From Gallionella sp. (GTDB taxonomy: Bacteria; Pseudomonadota; Gammaproteobacteria; Burkholderiales; Gallionellaceae): DNA of 64,000 nt. The position numbers were made by a program, and so were the translations under genes. The DNA is taken from positions 1 to 64,000 of the forward strand of contig JADGRL010000010.1 of NCBI GenBank assembly GCA_017880865.1. Direction: 5' to 3'. Below are positions 55,862 to 64,000 of the stretch, in pieces; positions within the stretch are counted from its first letter, which is position 1; each line of letters begins with the position of its first letter. A model generated the notes under the pieces. That model did not search any database. It was not told the DNA's origin and saw nothing but the letters and a program-made list of their open reading frames with translations.

Positions 55862-55886
55862 CACCAGCCTTCCACGAGGGCTGGTG
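55862..55886 (+). terminator. HU gene terminator
   Basis: Stem CACCAGCC / GGCTGGTG around a 9-base loop, 14 bp after the HU stop. Only a short ATTT follows, so a weak intrinsic terminator. Bases 55887-56158 hold no gene I can support. Confidence 0.55.
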
Positions 55887-56158
55887 ATTTCGTACCGGCG
55901 TCGCCACTCGCGACGGCCTTCCCAAAGCGACACCCATACCTTTTTTCAAGCTGTCACGTTGCAAGTGACTTTTTCGAACGCCATGTTATTGGCGGCGGTC
56001 AACATTACTGCGTGCGATGTTTGAACTCCACACTCACGGCAATGGCGAAAGTAAGGTTATGCGTCGCTCCGACGCACCGTTCTGGAATTGGCCAACTGAA
56101 TCCCTGCAAACACGGCGACTCAGGCTATGAAAAAACGCTGGGTAAAAAGTCAGCGCGA

Positions 56159-56650
56159 CTACTGATCCAGTTTTGCCGCAATCTGTCGCTCGGCATCCGC
56201 CCAATGCTCGTCCGAGCGCCCTTGAAAACCATGCTGCTCGGCGATGAAGTAAGCCGCCGTCTCCACCATGCGATAGCGTTCTTCGGGGGTGGGATTAGCG
56301 ACTGACTTGTTGGCCGCAGACGGCGCAGTAGGCTTGGCGGGCGCAGTTTTTGTTACTGGGTTTTTTGTCTGTAGAGCTCTCAACGCCGGAGCGGTTTTTT
56401 TCGCAACAGGGGTGGAAACTTTTTTTGCTGTGGGTGGTTTGGTCTTTTTTGCTGCATCCACAGCGGTTGAAGTTTTCTTTGTCGCCGGTTTTTTTTCGGC
56501 GGGGGAGGGCAACGCTGGCTTTTTCACCGCAGCTTTCTTCGTGGTTGTCGCAGCTTTTGCGGTCTTCGGCTTGCTGGCAATCGCGCTGCTGGTCTTGGCT
56601 TTAACTGCAGCCACTTTTTTTGCCGCCGGCTTTGTCTTTTGTTCAGTCAT
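56159..56650 (-). CDS. Histone-like basic tail protein with DUF2934 domain
   Basis: 163-aa protein. The first about 120 residues are Lys/Ala/Pro/Thr-rich (KPKTAKAATTTKKAAVKK), like histone H1 or AlgP tails, and should bind DNA loosely. The last about 40 residues form a DUF2934 domain (ERYRMVETAAYFIAEQHGF). Convergent with the HU gene. Length variation of the tail is expected from its repetitive codons. Confidence 0.7.
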   Translation of the reverse strand: MTEQKTKPAAKKVAAVKAKTSSAIASKPKTAKAATTTKKAAVKKPALPSPAEKKPATKKTSTAVDAAKKTKPPTAKKVSTPVAKKTAPALRALQTKNPVTKTAPAKPTAPSAANKSVANPTPEERYRMVETAAYFIAEQHGFQGRSDEHWADAERQIAAKLDQ

Positions 56651-56716
56651 GTCAATCACCTCGTTATGTGGGTTGAAATTCTGGGGTTAAAGATTTCGTG
56701 TTGTTTTAATAAAAAA

Positions 56717-56764
56717 TGGCCATTCGGCTAAGCCGATAAGCAGCATAGGTAAACCGCTAGTTAT
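56717..56764 (+). repeat. Palindromic element copy 7, degenerate
   Basis: TGGCC...AGTTAT core with middle stem CGGCT / AACCG; inner part no longer pairs well. Its right end overlaps the start of a 14-bp inverted repeat. Confidence 0.5.
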
Positions 56765-56835
56765 GCCTCACAAGGTTGCGTGATCCGCGTTGAGCATGTC
56801 AGGCGCATGTTAACCACCTGACTTGTGAGGCATAA
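56761..56835. repeat. 14-bp perfect inverted repeat upstream of parA
   Basis: TTATGCCTCACAAG (56761-56774) and CTTGTGAGGCATAA (56822-56835) flank 47 bp. Located about 330 bp before parA in a gene-free stretch (56651-57165) that otherwise holds only the degenerate palindromic element. Confidence 0.7.
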
Positions 56836-57165
56836 TAGACACACTGTCCTATGCTGGTCAACCGGTTAAGGTTAATATGTCAACCGTATCTAAATTTATT
56901 TCGGCCACTTTTGATGAACGAGATCGGCCTAATGGCTAGTTTGGTAACCCGTCACTGTTGGGTGATGGGGTGGCGGTGATTATTTGCCACTGGCATTCTT
57001 CGCATTCAGCTCCGAGCCGCGATACGAGCGCGACAACAAAAAAAGTCACGCTGGAGCTTTGGAGTTGGCGGCCTGCAATTTTAATAAAAAGCGATCAAGC
57101 ACACAGGTTGCGTAGCACCAAAAAGACAGAGCACTAGAAAGCCAGGGGAAAATGAAAGGGACATC

Positions 57166-57954
57166 ATGCTGACGATACTGGTCATCAATTCCAAAGGAGG
57201 GTCGGGGAAGACCACCCTGACCACCAATCTTGCCAGCTACTATGCCAGCAAGAAAAACAGAACTGCGATCATGGACTACGATCCACAGGGTTCGAGCATG
57301 CAGTGGCTGCGGACACGGCCCGGACATGTGGAAAAGATACACGGATCCAATGCCGCGCCAGCCAAGGGAAGCGTCACGCTGCACAGTTTGCATGCTTGGG
57401 TTCCTTTGGACACCGAAGTGGTGATCATCGATGCACCAGCTGGAGTGAAGGGTCTGCTGCTGCAGGAACTGGTGCGCAAGTCGAACTTTATCGTGATCCC
57501 GGTCGCGCCCTCGCCGATCGATATTCACGCCACCGCCGATTTTATCAAAGAGTTGTTCCTGTTCGGCGGCGCACGCACGTCCACGGCGAAAATCGCGGTG
57601 GTAGCCAACCGCGTGCGCAGCTCATCCTCTCCCGTCTATGGGGCGCTGGAGCGTTTCCTTAATTCGCTGAAGCTGCCATTTCTCACCAATATCCGCGATT
57701 CTGAAAACTATCTGTACGCCGTCGAAAAAGGACTGGGCGTGTTCGAAATGGACGAAGCCGTCACCGCAGCGGAAAGGCGGGAACTCATGCCGATCTTCAG
57801 ATGGCTGAACGGGCAATTTCCGAACCGATATGGCTCGCGCATCGAAGACAAAGTCCTGAGCCTGGAAGGATCAAGAAAGCTCGCGGCATTGCGCACGACT
57901 ACGCCGACCATCACCAACCTCAGCGCCACGGGCAGATTCAAGAGCTATCCCTGA
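57166..57954 (+). CDS. Orphan ParA-family ATPase
   Basis: 262-aa deviant Walker A ATPase (KGGSGKTT, residues 10-17), with DYDPQGSSMQW (Walker A') and VVIIDAPAGV (Walker B). No ParB follows; the next gene is a minus-strand tetR-type regulator. Such orphan ParA/MinD-like proteins position cellular cargo or act in partition of other structures. Frame ends after a Ser/Thr-rich tail. Confidence 0.85.
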   Translation: MLTILVINSKGGSGKTTLTTNLASYYASKKNRTAIMDYDPQGSSMQWLRTRPGHVEKIHGSNAAPAKGSVTLHSLHAWVPLDTEVVIIDAPAGVKGLLLQELVRKSNFIVIPVAPSPIDIHATADFIKELFLFGGARTSTAKIAVVANRVRSSSSPVYGALERFLNSLKLPFLTNIRDSENYLYAVEKGLGVFEMDEAVTAAERRELMPIFRWLNGQFPNRYGSRIEDKVLSLEGSRKLAALRTTTPTITNLSATGRFKSYP

Positions 57955-58074
57955 GCACGGCGCAACTCCACGCGCTTGAGATACGCCTCGCTCCTTCGAT
58001 ACCCGCAAAAGACGCGGCACTCAGGACGAAAGGAAAATGTATGTAACCGAATCTTAAGGCTCTTATAGGGGTTT

Positions 58075-58659
58075 TTAGTTTTTACGGTCCAGCAAAATCG
58101 CCCACTGTGCCGGCCACTGCGCCATCGGTTCGCGCGTAAAGCCGCTCTTGGCGAACAACACCCAGCGGCCGATCACGTAGCACACCAGTAAGTTGGCGTG
58201 CGCGCCGACGTCGACAGCGTCCCCCATTTCGCCCTGCGTGGCGGCCATGCGCAACGATTGCTTGAGCGTGGCTTCGATGCGATCAACCAGTTGATTGATG
58301 CGCTGCTGCAAACGCTCGTTTTCATTTACCAGTGCGTCGCCGATCAGCACCCGCGTCATGCCGCGATTTTTTTGCGCGAAACCGAGCAGTAGCGACACGA
58401 TTTCTTCGGCTTGCTTTACGCCGCTTTTTTCATCCTGAATGATCTTGTTGATCAGCCCGAACACGGTCTGTTCGATGAACTCGATTAAGCCTTCAAACAT
58501 CTGTGCCTTGCTGGCGAAGTGGCGATACAACGCCGCCTCGGAAATGTCCAGCCGCGCCGCCAAGGCAGCCGTGGTGATTTTTTCAACCACGGGCTGCTCG
58601 AGCATCTGCGCCACGGTTTGCAAAATCTGTAATTTTCTATCGCCCGGTTTTGCGGCCAT
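58075..58659 (-). CDS. slmA: SlmA nucleoid occlusion factor
   Basis: 194-aa TetR-family protein. HTH ITTAALAARLDISEAALYRHF near residues 28-50 and SlmA-typical sequence (FASKAQMFEGLIEFIEQTVF, RGMTRVLIGDALVNENERL). SlmA binds DNA sites across the chromosome and blocks FtsZ rings over the nucleoid. Context with a nucleotidase and argB is common in betaproteobacteria. Confidence 0.88.
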   Translation of the reverse strand: MAAKPGDRKLQILQTVAQMLEQPVVEKITTAALAARLDISEAALYRHFASKAQMFEGLIEFIEQTVFGLINKIIQDEKSGVKQAEEIVSLLLGFAQKNRGMTRVLIGDALVNENERLQQRINQLVDRIEATLKQSLRMAATQGEMGDAVDVGAHANLLVCYVIGRWVLFAKSGFTREPMAQWPAQWAILLDRKN

Positions 58660-58693
58660 GTTATTCCCCCATTAAATCAAAAACAGAAAACAC

Positions 58694-58810
58694 GCCACAG
58701 AGAACACAGAGGGCACAGAGAACGCGGTGGCAATCACCTGTTTTTCTGCTGCACCCAAAAGATGAGCAGCCTCCTGAATCAATTGCTGCCCTCTCTGTGA
58801 TCTCTGTGGC
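58694..58810. repeat. Inverted repeat pair between slmA and the nucleotidase gene
   Basis: GCCACAGAGAACACAGAGGG at 58694 is mirrored by CCCTCTCTGTGATCTCTGTGGC (given as two halves: CCCTCTCTGTGA, TCTCTGTGGC) ending at 58810, with one central CACAGAG copy as well. A known type of dispersed bacterial repeat. Confidence 0.6.
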
Positions 58811-58828
58811 AGTATGTTTTTCACCTGC

Positions 58829-59470
58829 TCAAATCAGCCGCGACAAAGCGTGCGGCAACTGCATCACATCACGAATCTTCACATCCACACAGGGCGAATT
58901 CTTACTGCTGGAATTTACCCACACCGTGCGCATCCCCAGCCGTTTCGCTGTGCGCAAATTCTCTAGGCTATCTTCAATCATCACACACTGAGTCGCCTTC
59001 ACGCCATGTCTTTTCAATAAACGCATGAAACCGAAATTGTCCGGCTTGGGGCGATAACGGGTGTGCTCCACCGCCATTACATCGTCGAATAAATCATCCA
59101 CACGCAACAGTCGCAGCACTTCATGCGCGTATTGTTGCGGTGCATTCGAGAAAACCACTTTCCTGCCCGGCAAGGCTTTTAATACATGGCGCAAACGCGG
59201 CTCACGCAGCACCATTCGATCTAAGTTCGCAAACTGGTGCGTGTGCCACAAAAAATGATCCGGGTCGGTGCCGTGATGGCGCATCAAACCACTTAACGTC
59301 GCGCCATAGCGCTGCCAGTAATCCACGCGCAATGCGTTCGCCGCTATCTCGTCCAGTTGCAAATGCCGCTGCAAATAGGCGGTCATGCTGCGGTTGATGT
59401 GCGGAAAGATGTGCGGCGTCGCATTATGCAACGTGTTATCCAAATCAAAAATCCAAAATTTCGTCGCCAT
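58829..59470 (-). CDS. HAD pyrimidine 5'-nucleotidase
   Basis: 213-aa HAD enzyme of the pyrimidine 5'-nucleotidase (SDT1-like) group: motif I FDLDNTLHNA (residues 8-17), motif II VVFSNAPQQYA, motif III KPDNFGF, motif IV MIEDSLENLRTA. Dephosphorylates UMP/CMP or related compounds. ATG 59470 is the family start. Confidence 0.88.
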   Translation of the reverse strand: MATKFWIFDLDNTLHNATPHIFPHINRSMTAYLQRHLQLDEIAANALRVDYWQRYGATLSGLMRHHGTDPDHFLWHTHQFANLDRMVLREPRLRHVLKALPGRKVVFSNAPQQYAHEVLRLLRVDDLFDDVMAVEHTRYRPKPDNFGFMRLLKRHGVKATQCVMIEDSLENLRTAKRLGMRTVWVNSSSKNSPCVDVKIRDVMQLPHALSRLI

Positions 59471-59553
59471 ACGTTGTTGCGCTCAAAAAAACTTGCTTAC
59501 ATATACCGCATATGCTGCGCTGCGATTTTTTTTCGCACGCCTAGTAAAACAAC

Positions 59554-59660
59554 TAGCCATCTGACTAAGCCAGTAAAAAACGCTGGCAAGTCATTGGTTA
59601 TAGTCTGGCTTATAACCAGCCACTTGGTTGTCGTCTTTTGACAGCCTAGTGGAATGGCTA
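59554..59660. repeat. Palindromic element copies 8 and 9, tail to tail
   Basis: Copy 8 is on the plus strand at 59554-59601 (middle stem TGACT / AGTCA, upper CCAG / CTGG). Copy 9 is on the minus strand at 59612-59660 (middle stem CCACT / AGTGG, upper TGTC / GACA around AAAAGAC). They lie between the nucleotidase gene and argB. Confidence 0.8.
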
Positions 59661-59706
59661 GTAGTTTCTTCAGAAATTTTGGATTTTCCGCACTCCGAAC
59701 TAAAAG

Positions 59707-60684
<978 letters not shown>

Positions 60685-60699
60685 TCAGTGATGATCATT

Positions 60700-61158
60700 T
60701 TAGTGCGGAGTGGTCAGCGGTTTTATTTCGGCCTGAATTTTTATTTTAACCACGTCTTGCTGGCCCAGCTTGATGTTCAGCGTCAACGGCACGGCCTCAC
60801 CTGCCTTGAGCGGAGCCTTTAGTCCGTTGAGCATCAGGTGAAACCCGCCATCGCGCAGATTCACGCGCTTGCCGGCGGGTAGTTCTATCGATTCCACTGA
60901 ACGCATTTTCATCATGCCGCCCTCGCTGGTCATGCTGTGCAGTTCCACAGTTAGGGCCGCCGGGCTGGACACTCCGACCAAAGTCGCCGTGCGTTTGCTG
61001 GTGATGGTCAGATCCATTCCTGCCGCCTCTTGCCCGGGGGCGGTGGCGCGAGTCCACGCTCCGGTGATCTCGATGTCCCCTGCATAATTGGCAGCATGGC
61101 TGGTGAAGCTGACCAACAAAGCTGCGCCCAAGCAGCCGAACCGAATTAATTTGATCAT
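60700..61158 (-). CDS. PCuAC periplasmic copper chaperone
   Basis: 152-aa exported protein with signal peptide (FGCLGAALLVSFTSHA) and the PCuAC domain: GAWTRATAPGQEAAGM, ELHSMTSEGGMMKMRSV, LRDGGFHLMLNGLK. The Met/His residues bind Cu(I), typically delivered to cytochrome oxidase CuA. ATG 61158 follows GGAAAG; the longer frame upstream is rejected. No oxidase gene is nearby. Confidence 0.85.
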   Translation of the reverse strand: MIKLIRFGCLGAALLVSFTSHAANYAGDIEITGAWTRATAPGQEAAGMDLTITSKRTATLVGVSSPAALTVELHSMTSEGGMMKMRSVESIELPAGKRVNLRDGGFHLMLNGLKAPLKAGEAVPLTLNIKLGQQDVVKIKIQAEIKPLTTPH

Positions 61159-61480
61159 GATTCTTTCCGTTAAAAAATAGACGGGATAATTCCACCTGGT
61201 GTGGAAAATCGTCGATTGCGATGAATGAGAGAACCCAATGCGCGGTATCTTACCCGGAGCTACATTAAATACCGCTCTAGGGAGGGGGATGAGGCAGTAT
61301 TCAAAAAATGTACGATGCAGCGATTGGGCGGGAGGGATTATTTCGTGAAAATTCGTGCTTGGGAATGTGACATGATGTCGCACCCCCCTGCAGCGCTGGT
61401 GCAATAAGCCCAGTTTTATAGCGCTATCTCTGACTTGCCCACGCGACTATAATTGCGGTCTCGAAATATCCCCGTGTATT
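61159..61480. promoter_or_regulatory. Intergenic region with dacC promoter
   Basis: 322 bases between divergent genes, without a supported ORF. A perfect TATAAT at 61448-61453 lies 28 bp before dacC; no good -35 box is visible at the usual distance. Nothing else recognised. Confidence 0.4.
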
Positions 61481-62614
61481 ATGAAGCCCATTTTTTTATC
61501 ACTCTTGCTGCTGCCTGTGATCGCATCTGCGCAGCCAGCCCCCTTGCCAATTGCACCCCAGCTGGCCGCCAAATCATACCTGTTGTATGACTACACCAGC
61601 AATCAGATTCTGGTGAATCAGAACGGGGATGCGCGCATGGAGCCCGCTTCGCTGACCAAGCTGATGACAGCCTATCTGGCTTTCGACGCGCTCAAGCATG
61701 GCACGTTGTCTCTGAAACAAAAGCTGAATGTTCCGGCTGCCGCAGTGCGCAGCAAAGGCGATGAATCGCGCATGTTGCTTAAAGCCGGACAAGAAGTCAC
61801 CGTGGACGAACTATTGCACGGACTAATCGTGCAGTCAGGCAATGATGCGGCGATCACGCTGGCGGTTAATATCGCCGGCAGCGAAGCGGGATTTGTCGAC
61901 ATGATGAACACAGAGGCGAAACGGCTGGGGATGAAAAACACTCATTTCACCAATGCGGTCGGCATGTCGGATGCGCAACATTACAGCAGCGCGACCGATC
62001 TGGCCGTGCTGGCCACCGCCATCTTGCACGATTATCCGCAGCACTACCCACTGTTTTCTTTGCGCAATTACACGTTTAACAACGTCGCACAAGCCAATCG
62101 AAACCGGCTGTTGTGGCTCGACCCTTATGCGGACGGCATGAAGACCGGGCACACCGAATCCGCCGGTTTTTGTCTGGTGGGCTCGGCCCAGCGTGATAAC
62201 CACAGGCTGATTTCGGTGATGTTCGGCGCAGATACCGACAGCCTGCGCGCCACAGAGAGCCAGAAGCTGATGAACTTCGGTTTTCAAAATTTTGATGCCG
62301 TGCGCTTGTATCAAAAGAACCAGCCTGTCACCCAGCTCCCTGTTTGGAAAGGTACCGCGAGTCATCTTGACGCCGGCTTCCGCCGGGATCTGTTTCTGAG
62401 CATTCCGAAAGGATTATTGCCCCAACTCAAGGCCACAATGGAAACGCATCAGCCCATCCTTGCCCCGATTGCTAGCGGGCAACAAATAGGGGTGCTCAAA
62501 CTGACGCTGGCCGGTAAACCTTATGCGGAATTTCCGTTGGTCGCACTGAACAGCGTGCCGTTGGCCAATGTGTTTTTGCGCGGTTGGGATAGCATCCGTC
62601 TGGTATTTCAATAA
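61481..62614 (+). CDS. dacC: D-alanyl-D-alanine carboxypeptidase (PBP5/6 type)
   Basis: 377-aa periplasmic enzyme that trims the terminal D-Ala of peptidoglycan. Signal peptide (FLSLLLLPVIASAQ), catalytic Ser and Lys in PASLTKLMT, SGN in VQSGNDAAI, KTG in DGMKTGHTESAG, then the PBP5 C-terminal domain and an amphipathic anchor (RGWDSIRLVFQ). First of the dacC-dat-ybeD-lipB run. Confidence 0.93.
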   Translation: MKPIFLSLLLLPVIASAQPAPLPIAPQLAAKSYLLYDYTSNQILVNQNGDARMEPASLTKLMTAYLAFDALKHGTLSLKQKLNVPAAAVRSKGDESRMLLKAGQEVTVDELLHGLIVQSGNDAAITLAVNIAGSEAGFVDMMNTEAKRLGMKNTHFTNAVGMSDAQHYSSATDLAVLATAILHDYPQHYPLFSLRNYTFNNVAQANRNRLLWLDPYADGMKTGHTESAGFCLVGSAQRDNHRLISVMFGADTDSLRATESQKLMNFGFQNFDAVRLYQKNQPVTQLPVWKGTASHLDAGFRRDLFLSIPKGLLPQLKATMETHQPILAPIASGQQIGVLKLTLAGKPYAEFPLVALNSVPLANVFLRGWDSIRLVFQ

Positions 62615-62644
62615 GAAGCAGGTCGTTTGAATAGGGAGCGGGTG

Positions 62645-63505
62645 ATGACGATATATTTAAATGGGGAGTTCATGCCCATAGCGGATGCGAAAATTTCCGT
62701 GCTGGATCGCGGCTTCATATTCGGCGACGGCGTGTACGAAGTCATTCCGGTGTATTCGCGGCGCGCGTTTCGCCTGGCGGAACATTTGAAACGTTTGCAG
62801 CACAGCCTGGACGGCATCAAGCTGGCCAACCCTCACAGCGACGATGAATGGACGAGGCTGATCGACGAACTCATCGCGCGCAATGAGGCTCAGGACCAGT
62901 ACCTGTATCTGCACATCACGCGCGGTGTGGCGAAGCGCGATCACGCCTTTCCGAATCCGCCGGTTGCACCTACGGTGTTCATGATGAGCAACCCGCTGCC
63001 CATCCCGCCCGCTGACTTGCTGAGCAGCGGAGTCGCCTGTATTACCGCGCCGGACAACCGCTGGCTGCGCTGCGACATCAAGGCCATCGCGCTGCTGCCC
63101 AATGTATTGCTGCGCCAGATGGCGGTCGACGCGGGTTGCGCCGAAACCATTTTGATCCGTGACAATGCGTTCATGACCGAGGGTGCGGCCAGCAACATCT
63201 TTTTGGTGAAGGACGGCAAGCTGCTCGCGCCGCCCAAAGACAACCTGATGCTGCCCGGCATCACCTACGACGTGATACTGGAAATCGCCGCTTTAAACGG
63301 CATCCCGCATGAAGTGCGCAAGATAAGCGTCACGGAAATATTTGCTGCGGATGAACTCCTGCTCACTTCATCCACCAAAGAGGTGCTGGCGATCACGCAA
63401 CTCGACGGCAAGCCGGTCGGCACCGGCAAGCCGGGCGCGATGTTCGCTAGATTGCACAAGCTCTACCAAAATTTTAAACACGACGTGATGCGCGGGAACG
63501 CATGA
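62645..63505 (+). CDS. dat: D-amino acid aminotransferase (class IV)
   Basis: 286-aa PLP enzyme of fold type IV. Start MTIYLNGEFMPIADAKISVL, catalytic Lys in CDIKAIALLPNVL (about residue 146), and EGAASNIFLVKDG. Synthesises or degrades D-alanine/D-glutamate, fitting beside a D-Ala carboxypeptidase. ATG 62645 has GGGAGCGG upstream. Confidence 0.88.
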   Translation: MTIYLNGEFMPIADAKISVLDRGFIFGDGVYEVIPVYSRRAFRLAEHLKRLQHSLDGIKLANPHSDDEWTRLIDELIARNEAQDQYLYLHITRGVAKRDHAFPNPPVAPTVFMMSNPLPIPPADLLSSGVACITAPDNRWLRCDIKAIALLPNVLLRQMAVDAGCAETILIRDNAFMTEGAASNIFLVKDGKLLAPPKDNLMLPGITYDVILEIAALNGIPHEVRKISVTEIFAADELLLTSSTKEVLAITQLDGKPVGTGKPGAMFARLHKLYQNFKHDVMRGNA

Positions 63506-63792
63506 CCATGAATGAATTACCGGCCAGCAAATTAACCGACAGCCTGATCGAATACCCTTGCGATTTTCCTTTGAAAATATTTGGGCAGCAGCAGGCGGGC
63601 TTCGCACAAGCGGTGCTGGAAGTGGTCAACAAACACGATCCCGGTTTTCTCGCCGCCAGCATGGAAATGCGCGCTAGCAAAACTGCCCGCTATATCAGCC
63701 TGACTTGCACCGTGCGCGCCACGTCGCGCGTGCAGCTCGATGCGCTGTATCAGGACTTGTGCGACCATCCTCTGATCGTAATGGTGCTATGA
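63502..63792 (+). CDS. ybeD: YbeD (DUF493) protein
   Basis: 96-aa DUF493/UPF0250 protein (LIEYPCDFPLKIFGQQQAGF, then YISLTCTVRATSRVQLDALYQDL). It overlaps dat by 4 bp and lipB by 4 bp (ATGA), the normal betaproteobacterial order. Role unknown. Confidence 0.9.
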   Translation: MTMNELPASKLTDSLIEYPCDFPLKIFGQQQAGFAQAVLEVVNKHDPGFLAASMEMRASKTARYISLTCTVRATSRVQLDALYQDLCDHPLIVMVL

Positions 63793-64000
63793 AAACCAAG
63801 GATTCAGGACTGAGGACTGAGGACTCAACACTCTCAACCCCGCACTCAGTCCCCAGTCCTGATGGAACTACTAGCCATTCGACTAGGCTGGGATCAAACA
63901 CCAGCCAAGTCGCTGGTTATCACCCCTCGTCGCCGGTCATTCACTCGCTGGGGCTGGTTGAATATCAACCCACCTGGGACGCGATGAAGCGCTTCACCGC
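63789..64000 (+). CDS. lipB: LipB octanoyltransferase, 5' part with repeat-derived N-terminus
   Basis: Start of lipB, cut by the window edge. The conserved part begins at VIHSLGLVEYQPTWDAMKRF (codon 50 on). LipB moves octanoyl groups from ACP to lipoyl domains. ATG 63789 overlaps the ybeD stop (ATGA). Codons 5-49 are made of two repeats: a GGACTGAG-type repeat and a palindromic element encoding TTSHSTRLGSNTSQVAGY. No in-frame ATG, GTG or TTG lies between the element and the conserved domain, so the extension must be translated. Confidence 0.85.
   Translation, partial: MKTKDSGLRTEDSTLSTPHSVPSPDGTTSHSTRLGSNTSQVAGYHPSSPVIHSLGLVEYQPTWDAMKRFT
63801..63862 (+). repeat. GGACTGAG-type repeat within lipB
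   Basis: GATTCAGGACTGAGGACTGA is mirrored by TCAGTCCCCAGTCCTGAT, giving an inverted repeat of about 18 bp with internal 7-bp tandem units (GGACTGA). It is in frame in lipB. Confidence 0.65.
63872..63920 (+). repeat. Palindromic element copy 10, inside lipB
   Basis: TAGCC to GGTTAT, middle stem CGACT / AGTCG, upper stem CTGG / CCAG. Read in the same frame as copy 6 in the ATPase. Directly follows the GGACTGAG repeat. Confidence 0.85.

Noticed and set aside
55856-56305. 149-codon plus-strand ORF after the HU gene
   Set aside because: Starts in the HU terminator and overlaps the basic-tail gene; no protein family.

Overview
The window looks like a betaproteobacterial chromosome, most probably a Nitrosomonadales/Gallionellaceae-type organism. 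This is inferred from gene content and order: hemA-prfA-prmC; rnfABCDGE-nth-DUF1841; slmA, pyrimidine nucleotidase and argB; dacC-dat-ybeD-lipB. No rRNA, tRNA or CRISPR array was recognised.

Layout. Bases 1-11,150 are an AT-richer accessory island dense in toxin-antitoxin modules: two divergent hipBA pairs, mazEF and abiEi/abiEii. It also holds a damaged tyrosine recombinase, a truncated rdgC and other gene debris. From 11,150 the sequence is mostly core genome: hemA-prfA-prmC, yaeQ, ychJ, rsuA. Between rsuA and an EamA exporter (16,570-17,750) lie two integron gene cassettes with attC sites and no integrase nearby (a CALIN). Then come a GTPase, a flippase, mntP, a ZIP transporter, two J-domain-type membrane proteins, tpx, an SGNH esterase, an AI-2E family protein, pepD, modA and signalling proteins. 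At 37.3-38.2 kb a vapBC pair sits between ettA and a decayed second copy of the ettA 3' end. Next are ettA, a broken P-type ATPase, marR, a CDGSH protein, kup, the complete Rnf electron-transfer operon with nth, a cobalamin adenosyltransferase, cytochrome c, pirin, HU, an orphan ParA, slmA, argB, a PCuAC copper chaperone, dacC, dat, ybeD and the start of lipB.

The most unusual feature is a family of short palindromic elements (about 43-50 bp core, ten recognisable copies between 34.9 and 64.0 kb). Their outer arms are conserved, while the inner stems differ from copy to copy but stay complementary. Two copies lie inside genes, in the same reading frame: lipB, where it forms most of an N-terminal extension with no alternative start downstream, and the P-type ATPase. 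Both encode TTSHST...QVAGY peptides. This resembles the protein-coding palindromic elements of Rickettsia in behaviour, though not in sequence. Other dispersed repeats are also present: GTAG-type REPs, a dRS3-like 29-bp inverted pair, and a repeat inside pirin.

The P-type ATPase also carries a stop codon directly after DKTGTLT, exactly where a lysine codon is expected, so it is probably a recent pseudogene or a sequencing error.
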